Position numbers and translations under genes: made by a program. DNA of 64,000 nucleotides from Provencibacterium sp. (GTDB taxonomy: Bacteria; Bacillota; Clostridia; Oscillospirales; Ruminococcaceae): contig JAAWAN010000020.1 of the NCBI GenBank assembly GCA_022792175.1, forward strand, positions 1 to 64,000, read 5' to 3'. The notes beneath the pieces are model-generated. The model was given only the letters and a program-made list of their open reading frames with translations, was not told the DNA's origin and did not search any database. Positions 15,632 to 24,800 of this stretch are shown here, one piece after another (within the stretch, counting starts at the first letter, position 1; each line of letters starts with the position of its first letter).

Positions 15632-16366
15632 ATGAAAATAGCGCTTCAGATGTACAGCGTCCGGGCGGCCGTCTCCGATAAGGAAACGTTTTTTGCCGCG
15701 CTGGAAAAGGTGAAGGAGATGGGCTATGAGGGCGTTGAATTTGCCGGCTGCTTCGGCGCGGATGCCGCTATGCTCAGGGAAAAGCTTGCAGAGCTGGGGC
15801 TGACGGCGCTCGGCTGCCATGAAGGCCTTGGCAATATCGACAAAAGCGATATGGATGAGCTGCTCGCCTTCTACCATGCGGTGGGGGTGGAAAATTTCGT
15901 CTGCGCGGGCGGCCCGGTCGGCACGCGCGAGGAGCTCACGCATCTCTGCAGCCAGATGAAAAGGCTGCGCGAAAAGGCAGAAAAGCTCGGCATGAAGGTC
16001 GGTTATCATAACCACACGCACGAATTTAAGCCGCTGGAGGATGGGACGCTTCCCATCGAGGAGATTGCCGCCTGCTGCCCGCTCGAGCTGGATACCTACT
16101 GGTCGTTTGTCGCCGGGAAGGATAACCGCCTCTATATGCGCCAGAAGAAAGCGGAAATTGGCCTGGTACATATTAAGGACGGCAGCGCCGATGGAAAGCG
16201 TCCCAGCGCTATCGGCGAAGGGGAGACGGACATTCAGGCGGTGCTCGATGCGGCGAAGGAGAACGGGCTGAAGTGGGTCATTGTCGAGGTGGAAACCGAT
16301 GGACCGGACGGGTTTTCGGATGTGCAAAAGAGTATTGAAAACCTCCGCTCGAAGTATACGCTGTAA
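15632..16366 (+). CDS. Sugar phosphate isomerase/epimerase-like TIM-barrel protein (2)
   Basis: A 244-residue xylose-isomerase-like TIM barrel. It opens MKIALQMYSVR and GYEGVEFAGCFG, with later YHNHTHEF, LELDTYWSFVAGKD, GLVHIKDGS and WVIVEVET, which supply the His/Asp/Glu residues expected to bind one divalent metal. This variant is common beside Gfo/Idh/MocA dehydrogenases. AGGAAAG precedes ATG 15632. Exact substrate cannot be read from the sequence; a keto-sugar from the neighbouring dehydrogenase is the likely one. Confidence 0.87.
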   Translation: MKIALQMYSVRAAVSDKETFFAALEKVKEMGYEGVEFAGCFGADAAMLREKLAELGLTALGCHEGLGNIDKSDMDELLAFYHAVGVENFVCAGGPVGTREELTHLCSQMKRLREKAEKLGMKVGYHNHTHEFKPLEDGTLPIEEIAACCPLELDTYWSFVAGKDNRLYMRQKKAEIGLVHIKDGSADGKRPSAIGEGETDIQAVLDAAKENGLKWVIVEVETDGPDGFSDVQKSIENLRSKYTL

Positions 16367-16460
16367 ACGATAGCCTGTCAGCACGACGGCCGGATATGCC
16401 TTTTTGCCTGGACCGGTCCGCCGTTCTGAGCGGTTTTTGAAGGAAAGGAAGGATTTTTTT

Positions 16461-17426
16461 ATGAAGCTGGGCGTTTTTACCACCCTGCTCTCCAACCTCC
16501 CGCTGGAGGAGGCGCTGAAATATTTCCAGTCGTTAGGCATTCAGATGGTGGAGATCGGCTGCGGCAATTTCCCGGGCAACGCGCACTGCAATCCTCAGGA
16601 GCTTTTAGAGAGCGAAGAGAAGCGCACAGAATTTTTGGCGCTCATTCAAAAATATGGCATGCAGATCAGCGCTCTCTCCTGCCACGGCAACCCGGTTCAC
16701 CCCAATAAGGAGATTGCCGGGAAACATGACAAGGTCATGCGCGACACCGTTCTGCTTGCCGAGCAGCTGGGCATTCACCAGATCAACTGCTTTTCCGGCT
16801 GCCCGGGCGACCACGAGGGCGCGAAATATCCGAACTGGGTGACCTGTCCCTGGCCGGAGGATTTTTCCGAGATTCTCGAGTGGCAGTGGAATGAGGTGCT
16901 CATCCCTTACTGGAAGGAGTTCGTCGCTTTTTCGAAGGCGCATGGCGTAGATAAGATTGCGCTCGAGCTGCATCCCGGCTTCTGTGTTTACAACACCCAT
17001 TCGCTCCTAAAGCTGCGCGAAGCGGTCGGCCCGGAGATCGGCGCGAACCTCGACCCGAGCCACCTGATCTGGCAGGGGATGGACCCGGTAGCGGTCATTA
17101 AGGCGCTGGGGAATGCCATCTTCCACTTTCATGCGAAGGATACCCGCATCGATAAGTATAATACGGCGGTCAACGGCGTTCTGGATACCCGCCATTACTC
17201 GGATGAGGCAAACCGCTCCTGGATTTTCCGCAGCGTCGGCTATGGCAACGACTATCTCTATTGGAAGGATATCATCAGCGCGCTGCGCGTTGCCGGATAT
17301 GACTATGCCATCAGCATCGAGCATGAGGACAGCCTGATGAGCCAGAATGAGGGCCTCTCCAAGGCGGTCTCCTTCTTAAAGCAGGTGATCACCTTCGAAG
17401 GTGTCAGCGAGATGTGGTGGGCGTAA
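16461..17426 (+). CDS. Sugar phosphate isomerase/epimerase-like TIM-barrel protein (3)
   Basis: A 321-residue member of the same superfamily, longer than the two before. Key strands are QMVEIGCGNFPG, IALELHPGFCVYN, GANLDPSHLIWQGMDP, FHFHAKDTRID and YAISIEHED, giving a complete Glu-Asp-His-Glu metal set. ATG 16461 follows GGAAAGGAAGG; in-frame codons upstream to 16404 are not protein-like. It is separated from the previous gene by about 95 bases with a weak stem-loop, and from the next dehydrogenase by a larger hairpin. Proteins of this form act in cyclitol and keto-glycoside catabolism. Confidence 0.88.
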   Translation: MKLGVFTTLLSNLPLEEALKYFQSLGIQMVEIGCGNFPGNAHCNPQELLESEEKRTEFLALIQKYGMQISALSCHGNPVHPNKEIAGKHDKVMRDTVLLAEQLGIHQINCFSGCPGDHEGAKYPNWVTCPWPEDFSEILEWQWNEVLIPYWKEFVAFSKAHGVDKIALELHPGFCVYNTHSLLKLREAVGPEIGANLDPSHLIWQGMDPVAVIKALGNAIFHFHAKDTRIDKYNTAVNGVLDTRHYSDEANRSWIFRSVGYGNDYLYWKDIISALRVAGYDYAISIEHEDSLMSQNEGLSKAVSFLKQVITFEGVSEMWWA

Positions 17427-17471
17427 AAGCACTGCCGCCTCGATATACAAAATACCCCGGCCGCAGGTAGA

Positions 17472-17517
17472 GCCTGCCTCCTGTGTTTTTCCCGGCTTCG
17501 GCCGGCCGCGGGCAGGC
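17472..17517. other. Intergenic stem-loop
   Basis: GCCTGCC (17472-17478) pairs with GGCAGGC (17511-17517), with an internal CCGGC/GCCGG stem. There is no T-run after it on the plus strand, so read-through to the second dehydrogenase is expected. Confidence 0.4.
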
Positions 17518-17563
17518 ATTGCAGCCGGTCGGTAATTTTCAGTTTTGGAAAGGAACGAGAGAG

Positions 17564-18634
17564 ATGAGTGAAAAATTCGGTGCCGCCGTTATCGGCTACG
17601 GCGGGATGGGCGGCTGGCATGCCCGCCAGCTGAAAACGATGGAAGAATTCGAGCTTTGCGGCATTTATGATATTGACCCGGAGCGCAGTGCCGCCGCCGA
17701 GGCAGCAGGGATTCATGCCTATGCTTCCATGCAGCAGCTGCTTGCCGACCCGCAGGTGCGCCTCGTGACCATCGCCATCCCGAACGACCAGCATAAAGAT
17801 GTATCGATTGCGGCCATGCAGGCGGGGAAAAATGTCATCTGCGAGAAGCCGGTCGCCCTTTCGAGCGATGAGCTGCAGGAAATGATCAAGGTCGCAAAGG
17901 CCTGCAAGGTGCTCTTCACCGTTCATCAGAACCGCCGGTGGGATGAGGACTACCTCACCATCAAGAAAATTTATGAGGAAGGCCGTCTTGGACGCGTCTT
18001 TAAAATTGAATCGCGGGTACATGGCTCGCGCGGCATCCCCACCGACTGGCGCAACCAGAAGAAAAACGGCGGCGGAATGGTGCTCGACTGGGGCGTTCAT
18101 CTGCTCGACCAGATGCTGATGATGGTGAAGGAGCCGGTTGTTTCGGTCTATGCGGATCTTGACAACGTGACCAACGAAGAGGTGGATGACGGCTTTAAGG
18201 CGATTATCCATTTTGCGCCGAAGGTGGCGGGAGACCCGCCGCTCTCCTGTCATGTTGAGGTGGGAACGAGCAACTTTATCAACCTTCCCCGCTGGTATAT
18301 GCTCGGTGAAAACGGATCGGCCGTGATTGAGGACTGGAAATTAAACGGAAAGATAGTCATGGTCTCCGACTGGGAGAAGCGGGACGCCGTACCAGTTGTC
18401 ACGGCGGCGGGGCTGACCAAAACGATGGCCCCGCGCACCGAGGAGACGATACAGGAGTATCCGCTTCCCGAGGTGCACTCGGATGTGCGCGACTTTTACC
18501 GCAACGTAATGCAGGCGGTGGAAGGCAAGGCAGAGCAGATTGTCAAGCATCACGAGATTCTTCGGTCAATGCGGCTGATGGAAGCGATTCTGCGCAGCGC
18601 TGAGACAGGCGAAGCGGTGCACTGGATTATCTAG
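17564..18634 (+). CDS. Gfo/Idh/MocA-family oxidoreductase (2)
   Basis: A 356-residue NAD(P)-dependent dehydrogenase, divergent from the copy at 13667. The Rossmann motif AAVIGYGGMGGWHARQL and the signature ICEKPVALS (about residues 93-101) are present, with GGGMVLDWGVHLLDQMLMM in the C-terminal domain. ATG 17564 follows GGAAAGGAACGAGAG. The conserved Lys of EKP is retained, so it should be active. It is the last gene of the operon. Having two such dehydrogenases around three TIM barrels suggests one oxidises the entering glycoside and the other re-reduces the released keto-sugar, which would balance NADH; this is inference. Confidence 0.9.
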   Translation: MSEKFGAAVIGYGGMGGWHARQLKTMEEFELCGIYDIDPERSAAAEAAGIHAYASMQQLLADPQVRLVTIAIPNDQHKDVSIAAMQAGKNVICEKPVALSSDELQEMIKVAKACKVLFTVHQNRRWDEDYLTIKKIYEEGRLGRVFKIESRVHGSRGIPTDWRNQKKNGGGMVLDWGVHLLDQMLMMVKEPVVSVYADLDNVTNEEVDDGFKAIIHFAPKVAGDPPLSCHVEVGTSNFINLPRWYMLGENGSAVIEDWKLNGKIVMVSDWEKRDAVPVVTAAGLTKTMAPRTEETIQEYPLPEVHSDVRDFYRNVMQAVEGKAEQIVKHHEILRSMRLMEAILRSAETGEAVHWII

Positions 18635-18686
18635 CCGGCAATCCCCCTGTTTTCGCTGACAGGAGATAAGCTTTTTATACAGGTGA

Positions 18687-18730
18687 AGAAGGACGGGCTG
18701 CAAAACGAAAGTTTTTCAGCCCGTCCTTCT
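18687..18730. other. Long hairpin after sugar operon
   Basis: A 14-bp perfect stem (18687-18700 with 18717-18730, AGAAGGACGGGCTG) topped by AAAAC/GTTTT and a GAAA loop. No T-run follows on either strand, so termination is possible but unproven. The rest of 18635-18992 contains no gene I can support. Confidence 0.5.
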
Positions 18731-18907
18731 GAAAAAACGCTTTCGGAGCAAGCGATACTCCGAATTTCGCGCCTCTTTGGCGCGAAACCGCCGTTTTTTC
18801 CAGTTTCTGCAGGCCGGAATAACAGTTTTGCAGCGCGCTCTTCTGGAAGAAAAAGCACAGTCCCAGGTTTTTCGTACCTGCCGGCTATATCGTCTTCCGG
18901 AAAAATA

Positions 18908-18916
18908 TGATACAAT
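18908..18916 (+). promoter_or_regulatory. Extended -10 promoter candidate
   Basis: TGATACAAT (TG-N then TACAAT 18911-18916) is an extended -10 element with no convincing -35. It lies 77 bases before the YdeI-like gene. Confidence 0.35.
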
Positions 18917-18992
18917 GGCCTTATTCTGGGAAAAAGAGAGAAAAACCGGAAGTACTATATTTTAAACAGGGAAAAGGAAGGGGGCGCATATT

Positions 18993-19553
18993 GTGTGTGC
19001 GACCATGCAATTTGCTGACAGGGAAGCATTCAAAAAATGGCTTTCTGAGAATTGCCGGTCGGAGGCCGGCATCTGGCTTCTGTTTGGCAAAGCCGGCGGA
19101 CCGAAGACCATAAAGGCCGGGGAAGCGCTGGAGGAGGCGCTCTGCTTTGGATGGATTGACGGGCAGATGCAGAGTATAGACGATAAAACCTATCGGAAAT
19201 ATTTTTCCATGCGCCGGGAAAAGAGCAAATGGTCGGAGAAAAACAGGAAATTGGCCCAAAGTCTGGAGGAGCGGGGGCTGATGACCGAGTTTGGCAGAAT
19301 AAAAATAGAGGAAGCCAAAAGAAATGGCATGTGGTATGCGGAAAAGCCCGCGGAGATTACAGAGCAGCAGATTGCCCGGCTTTCCCTGCTGCTGAAAGAA
19401 TATGAGCCTGCCTGCAGCAATTTCGAGGCCATGCCCTTATCAGTAAAGAAAACCTATACGCGGGCCTATCTGGATGCGAAGACGGATGCCGGACGGGAAA
19501 AGCGAATCGCCTGGATGGTAAACAGGCTCAATAAAAACCTGAAGCCGATGTAA
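18993..19553 (+). CDS. YdeI/OmpD-associated family protein
   Basis: A 186-residue protein of the YdeI/OmpD-associated (bacteriocin-protection type) family. The family marks are FADREAFKKWLSENCRSEAGIWLLFGK, ALCFGWIDGQ near residue 50, and the C-terminal LSLLLKEYEPACSNFEAMPLSVKKTYTRAYLDAKTDAGREKRI. The molecular role of the family is uncertain. The GTG at 18993 sits 8 bases after GGAAGGGGG, so I prefer it to ATG 19005. No operon partner is evident. Confidence 0.8.
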   Translation: MCATMQFADREAFKKWLSENCRSEAGIWLLFGKAGGPKTIKAGEALEEALCFGWIDGQMQSIDDKTYRKYFSMRREKSKWSEKNRKLAQSLEERGLMTEFGRIKIEEAKRNGMWYAEKPAEITEQQIARLSLLLKEYEPACSNFEAMPLSVKKTYTRAYLDAKTDAGREKRIAWMVNRLNKNLKPM

Positions 19554-19669
19554 CAGCCATCTATTTGGCAGGCGGATAAACATTGTCAGACGAAAAAAAT
19601 AAGTGAAAGGCGGCTTTTGGAATATGCCTTATGCCGGATAGCCGCCCTTCAGAAAGACGGGGGAGAAAA

Positions 19670-20194
19670 ATGAAAAAGCTGCTGCTGGTGATTGACTATC
19701 AGAATGATTTTGTGAACGGTTCGCTGGGCTTTCCCGGAGCGGAAAAGCTGGCGGGGCCGATAGCGGCGCGCATTCAGGAATACCGGGAAAATGGGGACGA
19801 CGTTATTTTTACGCTGGACACCCACGATGCCGGTTACGCAGAGACCCGCGAGGGAAAGGCGCTGCCCGTTTCCCACTGCCAGAAGAGCTGCGAGGGCTGG
19901 AAGCTGTTCGGAGAGCTGGAAGAGCTGCGAAAGGATTCCCTCTGCTTTGAGAAGGAGACCTTTGGCTCTGCCTGGCTGTTTCACTATCTGGAAGGGCATG
20001 GCTATGCGTCCATCGAGCTGTGCGGGCTGGTCAGCAGCATCTGTGTTCTTTCCAATGCGGTGCTGGCGCTCACCGCGCAGCCGAACACCCCTGTTCTGGT
20101 CGATGCCCGCCTGACCGCGGCAGCCGATCCCGCAATGAACGAAAAAGCGCTGGATATTCTGGAAAACCTGCAGGTGCAGGTAGCGGGGCGCTGA
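19670..20194 (+). CDS. Isochorismatase-like cysteine hydrolase
   Basis: A 174-residue cysteine hydrolase of the isochorismatase/nicotinamidase superfamily. It starts KKLLLVIDYQNDF (catalytic Asp), has DTHDAGYAE (metal-type Asp-His), FEKETFGSAW (catalytic Lys), and GLVSSICVLSNA with the nucleophilic Cys. The short length and layout fit nicotinamidase (nicotinamide to nicotinic acid, NAD salvage), but substrate choice in this family is hard to tell. ATG 19670 is chosen because GGGGGAG lies just before it. No gene nearby belongs to NAD metabolism. Confidence 0.85.
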   Translation: MKKLLLVIDYQNDFVNGSLGFPGAEKLAGPIAARIQEYRENGDDVIFTLDTHDAGYAETREGKALPVSHCQKSCEGWKLFGELEELRKDSLCFEKETFGSAWLFHYLEGHGYASIELCGLVSSICVLSNAVLALTAQPNTPVLVDARLTAAADPAMNEKALDILENLQVQVAGR

Positions 20195-20284
20195 CAGCGG
20201 CATCTCCTCCTGGAAGGCGGCCCCGGGCGCTGCGCGGATAACCGTCGTTTGCCGGGAGGATACGGTCATGTTAATCTGCGTTGC

Positions 20285-20313
20285 TTGCCGCAACGGGCTT
20301 TCCTCCGTATAAT
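20285..20313 (+). promoter_or_regulatory. Promoter of XRE gene
   Basis: TTGCCG (20285-20290), 17-base spacer, TATAAT (20308-20313). A small inverted repeat GTTGC/GCAAC (about 20280-20294) overlaps the -35 and may be an operator. Confidence 0.5.
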
Positions 20314-20336
20314 GGCGGTGAAAGGGGGCATCTTTG

Positions 20337-20846
20337 ATGCTGAACGAAAATATCAAAGTCCTCAGAAAATCCAAAGGGCTTTCGCAGGAGGAACTTGCAG
20401 TCAAGCTGCATGTGGTGAGACAAACGATTTCTAAATGGGAACAAGGTCTGTCGGTTCCGGATGCGGACATGCTGATTTCCCTGTCAGAGACATTCGAAAC
20501 GCCTGTAAGCATGCTGCTTGGCGAAACCGTTGCCGAGACGAGGGCTGATGACCTGAGAGTAATTTCCGAGAAGCTTGAGGTTATCAACCTGCAGCTTGCG
20601 CATGGAAAAGCAGCGAGGCAAAAAGCAATCCGTTGGTTCTTTATTTTGTTGTGTGCGGTTATGGCGGTTGTTTTTGCCATTCTTTTGGCACTAAACAGTC
20701 CTTACCTGGGCTGGGATTATCGTCATCCCGAAACCGCAGTTGCCGGAGTCGCTTTTCATGTATTTGAGTGGTTGTTCGTTAGAATAGCACCGTTTGCCCT
20801 GACCGGAGCAATTGTTGGGGCTTGCTTAGCAGGGAAGAAAGTATGA
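20337..20846 (+). CDS. XRE-family regulator with C-terminal membrane segments
   Basis: A 169-residue protein. Residues 1-62 are a Cro/CI-type helix-turn-helix (NENIKVLRKSKGLSQEELAVKLHVVRQTISKWEQG, then PDADMLISLSETFETPVSMLLGE), followed by two hydrophobic segments (about residues 100-122 and 137-162). The form is typical of Firmicutes regulators tethered to the membrane, perhaps sensing envelope state. AAGGGGG (20322-20327) precedes ATG 20337. No partner gene follows; the next kilobase is gene-poor. Confidence 0.85.
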   Translation: MLNENIKVLRKSKGLSQEELAVKLHVVRQTISKWEQGLSVPDADMLISLSETFETPVSMLLGETVAETRADDLRVISEKLEVINLQLAHGKAARQKAIRWFFILLCAVMAVVFAILLALNSPYLGWDYRHPETAVAGVAFHVFEWLFVRIAPFALTGAIVGACLAGKKV

Positions 20847-21008
20847 AATCATCCGGCTTTTTGGGGAATTGTTCCGGTTTATCAGGAAGATTTCGCCTTT
20901 TGGTGAAATTACTATCTGACAAATTTTCTCCTGCTATAGCCGTTGCCGCAGCTTAAAGCGGCTGACAACAGGAGCACGCGGGAATAAAGTAAATAAAAAC
21001 CAGCCGCT

Positions 21009-21043
21009 CAGGCCCTCGGAAAATCCGAGAGCCTGATTTTTTT
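21009..21043 (+). terminator. Rho-independent terminator
   Basis: CAGGCCCTCGGA (21009-21020) pairs with TCCGAGAGCCTG (21024-21035) with one mismatch; a T7 run follows. It lies 163 bases after the XRE gene. Confidence 0.85.
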
Positions 21044-21278
21044 GTTTTAGAAAAGAAAAGGGCGGCTTTAAGATTATCGTTGTCTATTTCTCCATCCCGA
21101 TTATTCTGGTGCTTTTAACAAACGAAATTAGCTACAGCTGCTGCTTATTTTGCCTCCAGCTGCGGCGGCAGACGAGTAGCATATCGCTGCTGTCTTTTTG
21201 CTCATTCAGCCAAAACGGATGGCAATAACGCCGGAGAAGACAGAAAAGGCCTTCTTTAAGCGGATGGGGAAATACAGA

Positions 21279-21318
21279 AAAAGCCGCTGCAAAACGATTT
21301 CATTTTGCAGCGGCTTTT
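21279..21318 (+). terminator. Perfect terminator-type hairpin
   Basis: A perfect 16-bp stem (21279-21294 with 21303-21318, AAAAGCCGCTGCAAAA) with A and T edges, so it could act in either direction. Confidence 0.7.
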
Positions 21319-21428
21319 ACATGCGCTAAGAAGTTTTACTTTTTTAGCCTTGCAGGATATTTTGCCCCGCTCCCGCCGGAGAAGATGCAGACCCTGAGGA
21401 ACATCGAGTCCTCCTGCGGAATGGCAAA

Positions 21429-21456
21429 AATTTATCGATAAAGGTATCGATAAATT
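21429..21456. repeat. Perfect inverted repeat with ATCGAT cores
   Basis: AATTTATCGATA (21429-21440), spacer AAGG, TATCGATAAATT (21445-21456). It may be an operator, a recombination site or a scar; it sits where the minus-strand coding remnant breaks off. Confidence 0.5.
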
Positions 21457-21589
21457 ACGGATGACAGCACCGTTTGAGATATCCCCCTTCCGCATTGCCG
21501 GCAGGACGGAAAGGTACAGCTCGCTGTCTTCACTGAAAGGGCTGATGTTGGCATTTTGAGAGAAGCACTGTATTGTATGGGAAACTTAT

Positions 21590-21733
21590 GTTGCAGAAAA
21601 GTGTACTTTTAGACAATTCCTTCTATTTTTCTATTTCATGTTTCATAATACCATAAAATTACGCATTACTCAATCTTTTATGGCCGATGCTTTTAAAAAA
21701 ATATGTCTGTCTAAAAGTACACATTTTTACAAC
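21590..21733. mobile_element. 144-bp MITE-like element
   Basis: Terminal inverted repeats of 26 bases (21590-21615 and 21708-21733) match at all but four positions, sharing GTGTACTTTTAGACA at the inner part. The interior is AT-rich, non-coding, and contains a second inverted repeat CCATAAAA (21651-21658)/TTTTATGG (21676-21683). No transposase is encoded and no clear target duplication is visible. It looks like a miniature element mobilised in trans, or the two ends of an internally deleted insertion sequence. It lies 128 bases before essC. Confidence 0.6.
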
Positions 21734-21861
21734 TGGAATGATGAAGACTTATGGATTTGTTTTACAGGATTACCGATGCTCTCCATTTGTAGTATCATGG
21801 AGCTTTACGAGTAAAATTTTTTGAGGGTTTAAATGACTTTAGAGAGTGCAGGGAAGATACG

Positions 21862-24800
21862 ATGACAGAACAATTTATGCTTTATTTCAATTTTCAGGAT
21901 CAAATCATGGAATATCTGCTGCCTGCGGTTGACAACCGCAGGATCGAGATCAGCCTGAGCCCCTATATAGGGGAAGAAAAGGGCTCTGTATGTATGGAAA
22001 TATGGGACGGGCAGTGGCATATTTTCAGTTCGGCAGATGTGGAATTTTATCTGGATGGCCAGCAGATTACCGATCATATTCTGGAGAACGGCCAGGTTCT
22101 GCAGGGACGTGCTTTGCGCTCAGCTGTTCAGTTCAGTCTGTTGTCTGCCGCTTTTTGTGGACGCACGCTCTCTTACACGAAATACTGTATATCCGGAAAG
22201 AACCGGCTGGCTGTCGGCAGCGGCGGTAGCGCAGATATCCGGCTGCATGGGTCTTATGTAAGCGACTGCCATGCCGTTTTGGAGCTGTCGGCCGGGCAGG
22301 CAGTACTGACCGATCACAGCACGAACGGGACCTATGTAAACGGTGTGCGTATCCGACAGCCCCATCCGCTGGCCCTGTTTGATGAAATTTATATGGCCGG
22401 TTTTAAAATGGTCTATTTGGGCGGGCTGCTGGCAGTAAACCGGAGGCAGGAGATAGAAACCGGACTGGAGGCTGTCCGGGATGGGGCGCGCTTTTTCCTT
22501 CCTGTCCGGCCGCAGCCGGATACCTCCCTTTTTGTCTGCTCTCCCCGCGTGATTGCCCCACTGGATGATGAGCCGGTAGAAATTGAGGCCCCTCCTTCCC
22601 CTCAGAAGCCTAAAAAGCAGCCTCTTCTGTTCATTCTGGGGCCTTCATTGACGATGCCGCTGCCGATTCTTACCTCTGTCATGTTTAATATGAGGCGTAC
22701 GGGAGGAACGGCGGACCCCTCCATGTATCTGGGAACCCTGCTGGCGGTAGGGATGTCGGCGGTCATCGGCGGGTTATGGACGGTTGCGCGTCAGCTGTAT
22801 GATAAAAAATCACTGAGGCAGGAGGAGAAGGTGCGCACAGAGGCCTATCGCGCATATATCTCCAAATATGAAACCCTGCTTTCTGAAAAGCATGCGCACA
22901 ATAAACAGCTGCTCGGTTCTCAGTATCTCAGCGTTTTGGAGCTGTTTTCCATATTTGGTCATAACCGTACCCCTCTTTGGAACCGCAATGTGAACCATCC
23001 GGATTATCTGGCTGTCCGGCTGGGAAAGGGGAAGGTCGAATATCCCGGGAAGATCGGCATCCCCAAGGACCGCTTTTCCGTGGCGGACGATGAACTCAGC
23101 ACCGAACCATACCGGATTTATCAGACCTACCGATATATGGAACCGACGGTTTCCCTGTTCAGCCTGTCCGCCCATAAGATCATTGGGGTAATCGGAGAGC
23201 CGGAACGTATGGGACCGATGGTAAACAATCTGGTGATGCAGCTGGCCGCCCTGCACCCTTATACCAATCTTCGACTGGCCTTTCTTCTCGGAGAGCAGCC
23301 GATGGAGTGGGTGAAATGGCTTCCGCATACCTTTACAGCGGAACATAAGGTACGGCTGGTTGCAAACGATGCACTATCCCGCCAGAATGTCCTTTATCAT
23401 CTGGCCAACGAGCTGCACAGCCGGCAGATGCTTCTGGAAGAGGAAGAACATGCGCCGGGAAAACCGTCGCACTATGTTGTTTTCTGCTCTTCTCCCGACT
23501 ATATCAACGGAGAGGCCCTTTACAAATATATGACCGATGAGCAGGATTATCAGTTTACGTTTGTTTTGCTCTATGGACAGCTCAGCATGCTGCCGAACGA
23601 GTGCGTATCGGTTATCGAGTGCGGGGAGGAATTTTGCGGGCGCTATCTGCTTTCGGATATTCGCCGTCCGGCCGACCGGGTAGATTTTGACCAGGTTCCT
23701 TCAGATGTCGCCGAGCAGTTTGCCCGCAGGATGAGCGGCTTTTATATCCGTGAGCTCGCCTCGGGGGAGATTCCGCCTTCTATTGAATTTTTGGAGATGT
23801 ATGGTCTGGCGAACGTCCGTCAATGGGACCTGGCACGGCACTGGAAACAAAACCGCACCTATGAAAGCATGCGCGCCCTGGTAGGGATCGGCTCCGGCGG
23901 AAAACCTCTGTATCTGGATATCCATGAAAAACAGCATGGCCCGCATGGGCTGGTTGCCGGTACAACCGGCTCGGGCAAGAGTGAAACCCTTCAGACCTAC
24001 ATTCTGTCGCTGGCGATGAACTATCACCCGGATGAACTGGCCTTCATCCTCATCGACTATAAAGGCGGGGGAATGGCCGGCGTTTTTGAAAACCTGGCGC
24101 ATCTGGCGGGGGTTATTACCAATCTGGATGGAAACCAGACCCGCCGCGCACTGGTTTCCATTAAAAGCGAAATCAAGCGGCGGCAGGCCGTCTTCAAGGC
24201 CTATAAGATTAACCATATTGATGCCTATGCCCGGCTTTACCGGGAAGGAAAGGCGGATGAGCCCATTCCGCACCTGATTATGATATCGGATGAATTTGCA
24301 GAGCTGAAAAAAGAGCAGCCGGAATTCATCAAGGAGCTTGTCAGTGCGGCACGTGTGGGCCGGAGCCTTGGCGTCCATCTGATTCTGGCGACCCAAAAGC
24401 CGTCCGGCGTGGTGGATGACGAGATTTGGAGCAACTCCCGCTTTAAAATCTGCCTGCATGTTCAGGACCGTCAGGACAGCAACGAGATGCTCAAGCGTCC
24501 AGATGCCGCCTATCTGACCCACACCGGCCGCGCCTATCTGCAGATAGGAAACGACGAAATCTTCGAAATGTTCCAGTCCGGCTATTCGGGCGCCGCCTAT
24601 GAACCGAAGGAGCAGCTGAGCGCTTCGGGGGAGGACGAGGTTCGCATTATCAATTTGGATGGCAGCGATGCGCTCGTACACTCCCGCAAAGCGAAAAAGG
24701 AAGGAAATCCGGTCACCCAGCTCGATGCGATGATTGCCCATATTGCAGAGATGGCTCAAAAGCTGCAGATAAAACCGGTCCGTCAGCTTTGGCTGCCGGA

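Larger units (their letters stand above)
21045..21540. other. Gene-poor stretch with possible coding remnants
   Basis: No intact gene is supported here. On the plus strand 21060-21120 reads like a membrane protein piece (KIIVVYFSIPIILVLL) that soon hits stops. On the minus strand about 21540-21450 reads PFSEDSELYLSVLPAMRKGD and ISNGAVIRNLS, which look like real protein and then decay at a palindrome. These are probably remnants of lost genes; I cannot name the families. Confidence 0.3.

Noticed and set aside
21256..21495. Intact 79-codon gene on the minus strand
   Set aside because: The first part looks protein-like but the rest is not, there is no ribosome site, and it crosses a palindrome and a terminator hairpin; treated as a remnant.
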